64,000 nt of DNA from Malassezia japonica (lineage: Eukaryota > Basidiomycota > Malasseziomycetes > Malasseziales > Malasseziaceae). The notes under the pieces were generated by a model. It made no database searches. It was not told where the DNA came from and was given only the letters and a program-made list of their open reading frames with translations. Location: contig NC_083378.1 in the NCBI RefSeq assembly GCF_029542785.1, positions 372,001 to 436,000 of the forward strand, in the 5' to 3' direction. Shown here piece by piece: positions 1 to 8,426 of the stretch; the first letter of the stretch is position 1, and every line of letters starts with the position of its first letter. Both the position numbers and the translations under genes were made by a program.

Positions 1-634
1 GCGGGCTCTGTCGTTCCTGCCTCTGTCGCAGGCGCATTATGAGCCGCAATTCCATCAACTTCCCCCGCTTCCTGCTCGTCCTCTTCAAACTTGTGCCGCA
101 ACACGCGCTGCGGCCGGGTGTGGGCACTTGCCGAGCGGACCGTCGAGCCTGCATTAGCTTCAATACGTACGTAGTTTGCGCAGGCTGTTGCCCACACTGC
201 GCGGACCTGTACTCATCGTCAGGCTGCCACGCAGCGTGCGCGATCCCGGCGGCGGCCCCGGCGTCACACACGCGTCCAACGCGGCGCCTTTCTGTGTCGG
301 ACTGTCGGTCGGCGGCGGCGGCGGAGGCGGCGGCGCGGCCGCGCCGGACGCATTGTCCGCGCTATAGATATGACTTATCCGCGGCGGAGTCGGCAGCGGA
401 CTCGCGTCCGTATCTGGCACGGTCCCCGCGCGCTTCGGCGTGCCTGGCGTCGCGCCCTGCGCCATGGCCATCTCCATGGCGCCACGCGGTGTTGTTGTGT
501 TGGACGGAATTATTTTCACGTGTCGTCCGAATGAAGCGCACGTGGTGACCTTAATTTCAGCTGACAAGCGTGCATGCAGCCGTGCATGCATTGAGCTGAG
601 CGTCTTCGCGCCGTAGAAGTTTTCCTTATCCAGC
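1..634 (-). CDS. Unknown Pro-rich protein, 3' end beyond window
   Basis: I do not recognise this protein. The reading frame runs leftward and continues past base 1 after one 22-nt intron at 158-179, whose splice sites (GTACGT, branch CTAAT, GCAG) match all others in the window and whose removal keeps the frame open to the window edge. The visible part has a stretch of eight prolines, many Pro/Thr/Ser residues and, after the intron, an acidic FEEDEQE patch, so it is probably largely disordered. The first possible ATG (634-636) overlaps the start codon of the transporter gene on the other strand, so translation may instead start at an internal Met near 588 or 478. Fungal low-complexity proteins of this kind cannot be assigned from the sequence alone. 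Confidence 0.5.
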
Positions 635-2341
635 ATGTCTGAGCCCGTACTTCAGCCCGGAGGCATTGAGAAAGACTACCACACCGGCGTCCTGAACGAG
701 AAGCTCGAGCATGGCGGTCTCGGTCTCTCTGGCTCGGACGTTCTCTCGCACCACGTCGAAGCTTCGGCTGTGGACGAAGTGTACGCGCGCAAGGTGTATG
801 TGCTCAACAAGATCATCAACGAGCACATCGGCATGACCTGGTGGCACTATGGCCTGTTCCTCGTGTGTGGTGTTGGCTGGTTCCTGGACAATGCGTGGTT
901 GCAGCTGGTCGCGATCATTCTCCCCCAGGTCAAGAACGAGTTCTTCCCCGGTATCACAACGCACGAAGGCATCGCGCAGCCGCGTTTCATGACACTCTCT
1001 GTCTTTGCTGGTATGCTCATCGGCGCTGCGTTCTGGGGTGTGGCTGCAGACATTGTCGGCCGCCGCTTTTCGTTCAACGCGACACTCCTCCTTGCGGCCA
1101 TCTTTGGAACGGCCTCGGGCGGCGCGACGTCCTTTACTGCGCTCGGTGGCCTGTTTGGTGCGCTGTGCTTTGGTCTCGGCGGTGCGCTGCCCGTCGACGG
1201 TATGCTCCTGCTCGAGTTCCTGCCCGGTAACCGCCAGAACCTCCTTGCGGGCCTCTCGGTCTTCTGGTCGCTGGGCCAGCTGATTGCGTCGCTGATTGCG
1301 TGGGGTCTCGTGGTCAAGTTTAGCTGCGACCCCGAGGTCATGGGCGACTGTCTGATCAAAAACTCGCGTGGCTGGGTCGCTTCGAACGCCAGCTGGCGCT
1401 ACCTGATCTTTATTATCGGCGGCATTACCTTCTTTTGCTTCTTTTTGCGTTTCATCGTGTTCCGCATCCCCGAGTCGCCCAAGTACTTCCTGGCGAAGGG
1501 CCGCGACGCGGAGGCGGTTGATGCGATGCACCGCTTTGCCAAGATGTGCGGCCGTCCGCTGCCTGAGGACATGCTCTCTGTGAGCATTCTGCGCTCGGCC
1601 GCGGGCCAGGACGAGTACATGGACTACAAGGAAGAGGTCGTGCGTTCCAAGCTCGGCTTTGTCGACAGCGCCAAAATGTCCCTGCGCAACCTGCGCGAGG
1701 ATCTCGCGCGCAGCTCGAAAGGCAACACGCGCTCCGGCATCAAGGCCCTGTTTGCGACGCGCCAGCTCGGCTACACGACCGCGATGATCTGGCTGCTGTG
1801 GGCTATCATCGGCCTGGCCTACCCCCTCTTTTCTTCGTTCATTGTGCTGTACCTGGGTGACAGTGCGTCGGGCCCTGACTCGACGTACATGACCTACCGC
1901 AACTACGCGATTGTGTCGGTGTGTGGTGTGCCCGGCAGCATTATCGCCGCATTCCTTGTCGAGATTCCCCGCTCGGGCCGCCGCGGTGCGCTGATGATCA
2001 GCACGCTCCTTTCCGGTGTCTTCTTGTTCGGCTTCACGGGTGTGCACACGCCGAATGGCTCGCTGGCCTTTAGCTGTCTCACGACCTTTTTCCAAAACAT
2101 CATGTACGGTGTGCTGTACTGCTACACGCCCGAGTCCTTCCCTGCACCTTTGCGTGGTACGGCCGACGGTATCAGCGCGTCGCTCAACCGCATCACCGGC
2201 ATGGTCGCCGTGATTGTCGCAATCTACGGCTCGTCGGCAAACCCCTCGGCGCCCATCTACATTGCTGCGGCGCTCTTTATTGTCGCTGCGCTGCTGATGC
2301 TCACGCTGCGCGTGGAGACGTCGCACCGTACTGCACTCTAA
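635..2341 (+). CDS. MFS transporter, SV2/SVOP-like (12 TM)
   Basis: A 568-residue major facilitator of the plasma membrane or an endomembrane. About 70 hydrophilic residues precede the first membrane segment (WWHYGLFLVCGVGWFLDNAW, about 70-90). The loop between segments 2 and 3 carries the family motif GVAADIVGRR, and the stretch GGALPVDGMLLLEFLP with the following SVFWSLGQLIASL is typical of the fungal SV2/SVOP-like group. A long central loop (about 290-370) is charged and separates the two six-helix halves. Single exon. The substrate cannot be deduced; relatives move organic acids, phosphate esters or nicotinate-like compounds. The end lies only 14 bp from the end of RPB7 on the opposite strand. 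Confidence 0.85.
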   Translation: MSEPVLQPGGIEKDYHTGVLNEKLEHGGLGLSGSDVLSHHVEASAVDEVYARKVYVLNKIINEHIGMTWWHYGLFLVCGVGWFLDNAWLQLVAIILPQVKNEFFPGITTHEGIAQPRFMTLSVFAGMLIGAAFWGVAADIVGRRFSFNATLLLAAIFGTASGGATSFTALGGLFGALCFGLGGALPVDGMLLLEFLPGNRQNLLAGLSVFWSLGQLIASLIAWGLVVKFSCDPEVMGDCLIKNSRGWVASNASWRYLIFIIGGITFFCFFLRFIVFRIPESPKYFLAKGRDAEAVDAMHRFAKMCGRPLPEDMLSVSILRSAAGQDEYMDYKEEVVRSKLGFVDSAKMSLRNLREDLARSSKGNTRSGIKALFATRQLGYTTAMIWLLWAIIGLAYPLFSSFIVLYLGDSASGPDSTYMTYRNYAIVSVCGVPGSIIAAFLVEIPRSGRRGALMISTLLSGVFLFGFTGVHTPNGSLAFSCLTTFFQNIMYGVLYCYTPESFPAPLRGTADGISASLNRITGMVAVIVAIYGSSANPSAPIYIAAALFIVAALLMLTLRVETSHRTAL

Positions 2342-2355
2342 GTCTCTCATTGCGT

Positions 2356-3000
2356 CTAGTCAAAAGGTCCCAGGTAGTCCTCCTTCATCGTCCCAATGGC
2401 AAACTGCATTAGTCACCGTACGTACAATCTCGTTTGCATCCACACGCGTGCCCACGATACGGATCCGCACCTTGCGGCCCTTGACGAGGTTCTGGGTGAG
2501 CCTGGGCACGTACATCGGTCGGCGAGACAAACTCGGGCGGATTCGCGTCCGGCTGGAACTTGTAGTCGATGGGCAGCAGGTGCGACGAGACAAAGATACT
2601 CAGTGGCCCCACTTCGGCAAAGAAGCCCATTTTGTTCACATTGGTGACGAGCGCGTCCATCACTTCGCCGTTGAACTGGGTCAGCGCTGCAACGTACCGG
2701 CTTCAGGACGATCGCCTGGTATTTGCTGCGGAACTCGGCGAGGCCCGTTCCAGGCATCACCTTGCCCTGTCCGACATCCATGATCGACACGACCTTGATG
2801 ATATAACCCTGCGTGAGCGTCGCGACGTACGTATTTCCCGGTACACGTGCCCTCGACGTCGTCCTTGAGCTTGCGCGACACTGCGTTAGGGCGGAAACTT
2901 ACAGAACTCGACCATCGACGGCCCATAGAATGACGGATGGAGCTCTGTCCGGTGATCCAAGTTTTTCTGCGTCAGCCGCGCGACCTACCAAGAAGAACAT
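2356..3000 (-). CDS. RPB7: RNA polymerase II subunit Rpb7 (seven exons)
   Basis: Stalk subunit of RNA polymerase II that pairs with Rpb4. Exons: 2989-3000, 2903-2966, 2831-2880, 2698-2808, 2514-2675, 2426-2491 and 2356-2403. The spliced product has 170 residues, close to the usual 171-172. It starts MFFLKNLDHRTELHPSFYGP, contains VEGTCTGKYGYII of the N-terminal RNP-like domain and GFFAEVGPLS with IVGTRVDANEIFAIGTMKED of the C-terminal S1/OB fold, and ends DYLGPFD. All six introns (2967-2988, 2881-2902, 2809-2830, 2676-2697, 2492-2513, 2404-2425) are exactly 22 nt. The first exon is 12 nt. The gene shares a 68-bp divergent promoter with RTF2 containing CACGTGAT. Confidence 0.96.
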
Positions 3001-3046
3001 GCCGTATGCTCCACGTCCGAGGCGAAGCGGCGACGGCCTCCACGGC

Positions 3047-3054
3047 CACGTGAT
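3047..3054. promoter_or_regulatory. CACGTGAT promoter motif, RPB7/RTF2
   Basis: E-box-type octamer in the 68-bp gap between two divergent starts. The same word occurs in four other promoters of the window; see findings. CACGTG is the core site of Cbf1-like bHLH factors. Confidence 0.5.
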
Positions 3055-3068
3055 CCACCTCCACCAGG

Positions 3069-3921
3069 ATGGTACGTCGTGTGGCTGACGCAGGGAAATG
3101 ACGGTGGCTCGATCGCGAAGCGCGACGATCTCGTGCGCACCAAGGCGGCGGCGAATGAAAAAGTCGACAAGGACGAGGTGCGGCACTCGCTCTGGTCGCA
3201 GTGCCGCCTTACGAAAAAGCCGCTGAGTGCGCCAATCATGGCCGACCGACTCGGCCAGCTCTACAACAAGGACGGCGTGATTGAGTACTTGCTGCGGCGC
3301 GCGCAGGACGAGGCGACGGACGTGGAAAACAAGGCGGCGGGGCATATCAAAGGGCTTAAGGACGTGCGCCAGGTCAAGCTCGCGCAGAGCGCTGCGGGCG
3401 AGGACGACGACCACGCCTACCCCTTTTCGTGCCCCCTGACGCAGCGCGCGCTCACGGGCAAGTTCAAGACGGTGTGCTTGTGGCCGTGCGGATGCGTGGT
3501 GAGCGAGTCCGGCCTGCGCTCCACGACGGGCCTGCAGGGCAAAAAGGACGAACAAGAGACGCCGTGCCCGGTGTGCGAGACGCCCTTCTCGCCCCAGGCC
3601 CTGGCCGAGGGCCGCACGACGCTCGACTCGGACCTCGTGTGGCTCAATCCGCCCGAGGACGAGCAGAGCGAGCTGCGCGCCCTGCTGTCCCAACGCAAGA
3701 ACAAGCGTAAAAAGAACGAGTCGAGCGAAAAGCGCGCCAAGCCGCGGCTGCCGACGCTCAACGACGCCGCGCCCGGTGCGTACGCGGCGCAGCAGGTGCG
3801 TGTGGCCCAGGCGAACGCCGCACACAATGCGCCCGGCGCAAAAGAAAGCGAGGCCATTTCGTCGCTCTACCGCAAGACGCCGTCGAAGCGCGATGTGTGG
3901 CTCGGCAAGCAAGCTTCATAG
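3069..3921 (+). CDS. RTF2: Replication termination factor 2 (Rtf2)
   Basis: Exons 3069-3071 and 3094-3921, 276 residues. The only coding part of exon 1 is the ATG; a 22-nt intron (3072-3093) follows and exon 2 begins GNDGGSIAKR, the invariant Rtf2 N-terminus. The protein has an Rtf2-type RING-like zinc region at about 114-165 (CPLT at 114, LWPCGC, CPVC at 159), then a basic KNKRKKNESSEKR tract and a C-terminal YRKTPSKRDVW motif. Rtf2 in fission yeast stabilises replication forks paused at termination sites and affects splicing of some introns; in vertebrates it is removed from stalled forks by the proteasome. Ends 6 bp from the convergent CCCH gene. Confidence 0.93.
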
Positions 3922-3927
3922 TGTACA

Positions 3928-5175
3928 TTACAAACCCTGGTCTACTTCGTGGTCGCTCGCGCCTTCGTCGGTCATATACGACGACACCGACGAGGTCTCG
4001 GACATGTCGTCCGCCTCACCGAGGCTGTCGAGCGAGATAAAGTCGTTTTGCTTTGCAAAAGCCTTGGCGCCCTTGCCCTGGGGATGCACAACTTCCGGCG
4101 CAGGGTCCACTTCGAACGGCTCGTCACGCGCAGCCGCGTCGTCGCGCACAAACAGCGTATCTGGCGGCGCCTCGGAGGCGCGCGCCGAGTGCGCGAGGCG
4201 GCAGTGCGTATTTTCGCACTTGCCGTGCTCCGCAAACTCGGGACACTCTTTTGCGTGGCGCTCGGTGCACTCGGCGCCTTTTTCGCAGTAGCCGAGGCGC
4301 AGGAACGCGCGGCAGAGCGGCGCATCCGGCGCCATGTCCGCATGGGTATACTTGCACGCCTCGCCGTTGCGGCACTGCCCGCTCCGCAGATAGTGGACGC
4401 AGTGCGGCATGGTGTGGGCCGTCGGCGTGTGCGGCAGGCGGCACTGCGCATTCGTGCAGCCTGTCGCCTTGAGCGCACCCGGGCACAAGGCGCGTTTCGC
4501 CTCGTCGTGCACAAACGGGCACTGGGCACCCCGGCGGCAGGCGCCGGTCCGAGTAAAGTAGGCACAGAGCTCTTTCGGCTTGCGTGCGCGCTGCACGCTG
4601 GTGATCATCTTGGTGAGCTTCGCGAGGCGCTTGGCACGGCCCGCGTTGGCGCGCGCCGCGCGGCGGTCGGCGACGAGCTGCTTGTTGATCAGGTTTCCGT
4701 TCTTGGTCCGGATGTATGCCTCGCCCTTGATCGACGTCTGCAGCGGCGTCGAGCTACTGGGCTGGGGCTCGGCGGTGGACTTCTTCACGAGCTTGGTGCC
4801 GCTCTCGTCAAAGACAAAGACGACGCCGTCGACGAGCACTTCGCCCATATTGTCGCCCCGGCGCACCGTGTCCTTTTTCGGGCGGAAGGTGTGCTCTTTT
4901 GCACTCGACGCAGCTGCGGCCGCGTACGGATCGTATACCGCCTTGTTCACGAGCGCCATGCTCGTCGCCGAGCGCCGCTTGACCCAGTCCTGTGCCTCGC
5001 CTTGGCCAGCGCCACTCCCGTGCGTAAAGACCAGCGAGCGGTTCTGCGAGCCACGCGCCGCGCCACGCCCCCGGCCACGCCCCCGGCCGCGGCCGCGCAT
5101 CTGATCGCGGCGGTGGTCGATCGCGCCGCTGAGCTGCGCGATCTGCGACACGAGCGCCGCCTGCTCGTCGTCCAT
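3928..5175 (-). CDS. Five CCCH zinc-finger protein (ZC3H3-like)
   Basis: A 415-residue single-exon protein. An RG repeat follows the N-terminus (about 27-42). Five tandem fingers lie at about 204-328: three of type C-X8-C-X5-C-X3-H and two with C-X8-C-X4-C-X3-H. The tail is acidic (DEPFEVDPAPEV, EADDMSETSSVSS). This spacing of five fingers after a basic helix is that of animal ZC3H3 (Smicl) and its fungal relatives, which bind poly(A) RNA and act in mRNA export and polyadenylation; that role is inferred. The ATG (5173-5175) overlaps an ATG of MMS19 on the other strand in the tetramer CATG, so MMS19 probably uses its next Met. Alternative: another nuclear CCCH RNA-binding factor. Confidence 0.8.
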   Translation of the reverse strand: MDDEQAALVSQIAQLSGAIDHRRDQMRGRGRGRGRGRGAARGSQNRSLVFTHGSGAGQGEAQDWVKRRSATSMALVNKAVYDPYAAAAASSAKEHTFRPKKDTVRRGDNMGEVLVDGVVFVFDESGTKLVKKSTAEPQPSSSTPLQTSIKGEAYIRTKNGNLINKQLVADRRAARANAGRAKRLAKLTKMITSVQRARKPKELCAYFTRTGACRRGAQCPFVHDEAKRALCPGALKATGCTNAQCRLPHTPTAHTMPHCVHYLRSGQCRNGEACKYTHADMAPDAPLCRAFLRLGYCEKGAECTERHAKECPEFAEHGKCENTHCRLAHSARASEAPPDTLFVRDDAAARDEPFEVDPAPEVVHPQGKGAKAFAKQNDFISLDSLGEADDMSETSSVSSYMTDEGASDHEVDQGL

Positions 5176-5209
5176 GGTAGAATCGGCCGACAACTCCACC
5201 TTTTTCTCG

Positions 5210-8200
5210 ATGGAGGCAGCGATCGGTGCGTACGTCCGAGGGACGTACGAGGAGGTCCCACCGTCGGTCCTCGCGGACGTGAGCGAGGAGCGTGTCTCGC
5301 TCCTGGAGCTCGTCAAGGCGATTGGGCCGCACCTCACGAGCGAGAACGATGCGGAGCGCACGATGGCCGTGTCGCTTCTGAGCCGCGTCGTATCCCACCT
5401 CGCCGCGCAAGGGCCGCATCCCCAGCTCACGAAGCAGATCATCCGCACGCTCACCGCGTTCTTTAGCGAGAAGCTCAGCGATGCGTCGGCGCTCGCCGAT
5501 GCCGCGAGCCGTCTCGGGAACGACGCGACGCTCGTGCCGGCGTCGGCGCCCCGTGCGGCGACCGCCGCCGCCGAGCAGCGCACGCTCGCGCAGAGCCAGA
5601 TGCTCGTCGACTGCCTCGATGCGCTGCTGGCGCTGAGTGGCGTCGGCTTTGCCAAGGACCAGGTCGTGGACCGCAACCACTTTGGTGGCGAAGAGGCGCG
5701 CGTCGTCAGCGACGCGCTCTTTTCCTCGCTCGAGCTGCGTGCGCATCCCCAGACGCTGCGCTACACGGCCGTGCGGCTGCTAGACTCGCTCGTGGCACGC
5801 AACCGAGCGGGCCTCGCGGCGATGCGCACCGTCGACGGCGAGCGCGGCCCGCCGGGGTCCGCCTTTGTCCAGGGCTACACCAAGCTTGTCGCGGGCGAAA
5901 AGGATCCCCGTGTGCTGCTCATCCACTTTGGCCTCGCGCGTGTGCTCCTGCTGGAGTGGGAGATGGAAAAGGCCCAGGTCGAGGCGTTCTTCAACGTGAT
6001 CTTTTGCTACTTTCCGATTACGTTCCGGCCGCCGCCCGACGACCCGTACCACATCACGCCGGAAATGCTCAAGGACGCGCTGCGTGCGTGCATCAGCGCC
6101 TCGCCCGCGTTTGCGCCGATGGCTATGCCGCTGCTCCTCGAAAAGCTCAGCGCAAGCGGGGGCTCAGCCAAGGTCGACGTCCTGCACACGCTCAACAATG
6201 CGCTGCCGGTGTACGGCCGCGCGGCGACCGAGGCGAACGCGGACGACGTATGGGCCTTTCTCAAGCTCGATATCCTCCAGGCGACCGACGATGAGTCCGC
6301 GCAGTGGGCACAGACGACGCTCACGACCATGCTGCGCATCCTTTACGCGGACGCAGAGCCTCAAGGCATGGCCAACGTCGTGCTCGACGAGTGCACCAAC
6401 GAGCTCAAAGAGCCGAGCAAGTCGCTCGCCAAGACCTGCATGAAGATCGTGCAGAGCCTCATCGACGCGACGCCGGCGACGTCGGCAATGGCCCTCAAGG
6501 CCGTGCTCACGCTCCTCCTCGGCAAGCTGGAGGAGGGCGACGAGGACGAGACGCATATCCTCGCGCTCCTCGCCGCGCTCCTCGACCTCGTGCAGCGCGT
6601 ATACACCGGCGAGAGCCAGCGCACGTACGACAGCGACGGGCGGCCGCTCGACGCGTTCCACGACACGCTCTTTTCCGCGCTCACCCGAGGCCTCGAGCGC
6701 CGTGCGGACGTCGCGGCGCTCCACGGCCTCGTGATGCTCGTGCAGGTGCCGGGCTTTCTGCGCGCGGACGAAGTCGACTACGCCACGCGCTGCATCCAGA
6801 CCGTGCTGCTGGCGCCCGAGGCGGACGACGCACTGCGCGAGGCGGCGCTCGCGGGCCTCGACCGGATCCTCTCTGCGAGCAAGCGCTCGATCGAGGAACA
6901 CACGCTCCCGTTCCTCCTCGAGCAGCTGCCGTACACGCTGCCCGCCGAGGCGGACCTCTTCCGCATCCGCCTCGCTCTGGGGGCCCTCGCGCGTCTGTGC
7001 ACCGCGCCGGACCTCTTTGACGCGTTCGTCGTGCGGGTGTGTGCGCTGCTTGCGTCGGCGTGCGGCGCACAACGTGCGGATGCGCGCACCGTCGGCTACG
7101 CGTGCGCGCTGCTTGCCACGCTCCAAGTGTGCCTCGAAAAGAAGCTCGCGGCGCAGCATACGGATATACCCAAGTATGCCGCGAGCCTCCCCTTGCGCCT
7201 CGTCAACCTGCTCAAAGGCGCACAGAGCGACCGCGTCGCGGCCGACGTCGCGGTTGTGCAGTATACCTGCGAGATTCTCGCAGTGCTCGTCCCGACGCTC
7301 TCTGCCGAGCGCCAGGAGACCATCCTGCGCGAGTGCCTCGCGGCGCTCTCGGCCTGTGCGCCGGTGCCCCGCGCGGATGCGCCCGAGACGGACGCGAACC
7401 TGATCGGCGTCGTTGCGGCGCTTATCGTCGGCGCCAAGCGCCAGGCCGCGCTGCCGAGCGGCGACGCACTCTCGTGGATCGAGGCGACGCACGCGTTCCT
7501 CGTCGACCGCCCCGACCGCGCCGGCGACACGTTCGAGAGCCAATCGGCCTACTTTCTCCTGTGTGCGCTCGCGAACAAGTACGCGGACGTCGCGCAGCTC
7601 GAGGCGAAGCTCGACGCGCTCTGGGCGCCGCTCGTGTCGACGCGCGCGCTCCCTCGGCGCATCCAAGGCGTCTATGCGTGGGTGTGGCTCGCGCGCGGCC
7701 TCCTTGCGCGCGGCAGCGACGTCGGCGCCGCGATGCTCGACCGTTTGCAGCGCGAGCTCTTTGGCGACGCGACGCTCGGCGCGGCGGCCGCCGGCGCACT
7801 CAGGGTGCTTGCGACGCACGACGAGCTGCTCTCAAAGGCCAACGGCTTCCAGCTGCGCCTGCTCTACAAGCAGCGCCTGCTCGACCGCCTCTTTCCCGAA
7901 TTTGTCGCGGGCTACCGAAAAGGGGGCGCGGAGCAGACGACCTATCTCATTGCGCTCGCGACGCTGCTGCCGGCGCTGCCCGAGGCGACGCTCGTCGACA
8001 AGGTCATTGCGCTCTTGCCGCTGCTCGTGCACACGCTCAGCATCCCGGATGCGAATGCGCGCGCGTCGGCCGCGAATGCGCTCCACGCGGCGCTCGCCCA
8101 AGTGCCGGAGCGGCTCGAGCCCGACGACCCGCCGAGCGCGCTCGCCGCCGCCCTCGACGAGCACCTCGCGACGCTCATTCCGCACCTCGTCGCAAACGTC

Positions 8201-8422
8201 ACGCCGGGGCCGTACAGCCCGCCGCGCACGCGTACGGCGGCGTTCCAAGTGCTCTCGGCGCTCGTGCCGCGTATTGTGCACGACACGCTCGTACCGTACC
8301 GCCGCACGGTCGTCCAGGCGCTCGGCGTCGCGGCGCAAGGTGTCGACGATCCCCGCCGCACAGTGCGTGTACACGCAGTCGACTGCCGCGACGTGTGGTA
8401 CCGTATCAATGTGCTAGAGTAG
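5210..8422 (+). CDS. MMS19: MMS19/Met18, cytosolic Fe-S targeting HEAT protein
   Basis: Large alpha-helical HEAT-repeat protein of the cytosolic iron-sulfur targeting complex, which hands clusters to DNA polymerases, XPD and other nuclear enzymes. From the Met at 5210 it has 1070 residues; the in-frame ATG at 5174 would add 12 but overlaps the start of the divergent gene. N-terminal family signature: VSLLELVKAIGPHLTSEN and RTMAVSLLSRVVSHL. The central part matches the MMS19 N-terminal domain (HFGGEEARVVSDALFSSLE, MEKAQVEAFFNVIFCYFPIT). The C-terminal HEAT block ends QGVDDPRRTVRVHAVDCRD, as in yeast Met18. Single exon, very GC-rich. Ends 4 bp before the stop of COQ6. Confidence 0.93.
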   Translation: MEAAIGAYVRGTYEEVPPSVLADVSEERVSLLELVKAIGPHLTSENDAERTMAVSLLSRVVSHLAAQGPHPQLTKQIIRTLTAFFSEKLSDASALADAASRLGNDATLVPASAPRAATAAAEQRTLAQSQMLVDCLDALLALSGVGFAKDQVVDRNHFGGEEARVVSDALFSSLELRAHPQTLRYTAVRLLDSLVARNRAGLAAMRTVDGERGPPGSAFVQGYTKLVAGEKDPRVLLIHFGLARVLLLEWEMEKAQVEAFFNVIFCYFPITFRPPPDDPYHITPEMLKDALRACISASPAFAPMAMPLLLEKLSASGGSAKVDVLHTLNNALPVYGRAATEANADDVWAFLKLDILQATDDESAQWAQTTLTTMLRILYADAEPQGMANVVLDECTNELKEPSKSLAKTCMKIVQSLIDATPATSAMALKAVLTLLLGKLEEGDEDETHILALLAALLDLVQRVYTGESQRTYDSDGRPLDAFHDTLFSALTRGLERRADVAALHGLVMLVQVPGFLRADEVDYATRCIQTVLLAPEADDALREAALAGLDRILSASKRSIEEHTLPFLLEQLPYTLPAEADLFRIRLALGALARLCTAPDLFDAFVVRVCALLASACGAQRADARTVGYACALLATLQVCLEKKLAAQHTDIPKYAASLPLRLVNLLKGAQSDRVAADVAVVQYTCEILAVLVPTLSAERQETILRECLAALSACAPVPRADAPETDANLIGVVAALIVGAKRQAALPSGDALSWIEATHAFLVDRPDRAGDTFESQSAYFLLCALANKYADVAQLEAKLDALWAPLVSTRALPRRIQGVYAWVWLARGLLARGSDVGAAMLDRLQRELFGDATLGAAAAGALRVLATHDELLSKANGFQLRLLYKQRLLDRLFPEFVAGYRKGGAEQTTYLIALATLLPALPEATLVDKVIALLPLLVHTLSIPDANARASAANALHAALAQVPERLEPDDPPSALAAALDEHLATLIPHLVANVTPGPYSPPRTRTAAFQVLSALVPRIVHDTLVPYRRTVVQALGVAAQGVDDPRRTVRVHAVDCRDVWYRINVLE

Positions 8423-8426
8423 CTAG

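Noticed and set aside
598..625. A possible leader intron before the MFS start.
   Set aside because: There is no GTACGT-like 5' site with a matching CTNAY-AG end nearby, and the unspliced start already gives a normal N-terminus.
626..2350. 574-residue open frame antisense to the MFS transporter.
   Set aside because: A shadow of a GC-rich coding sequence; rich in Arg, His and Gln with no domain, while the sense frame is a clear transporter.
5225..5255. GTACGT words near the MMS19 start as an intron donor.
   Set aside because: No branch motif with AG follows at the usual distance and the frame is open and conserved through it.
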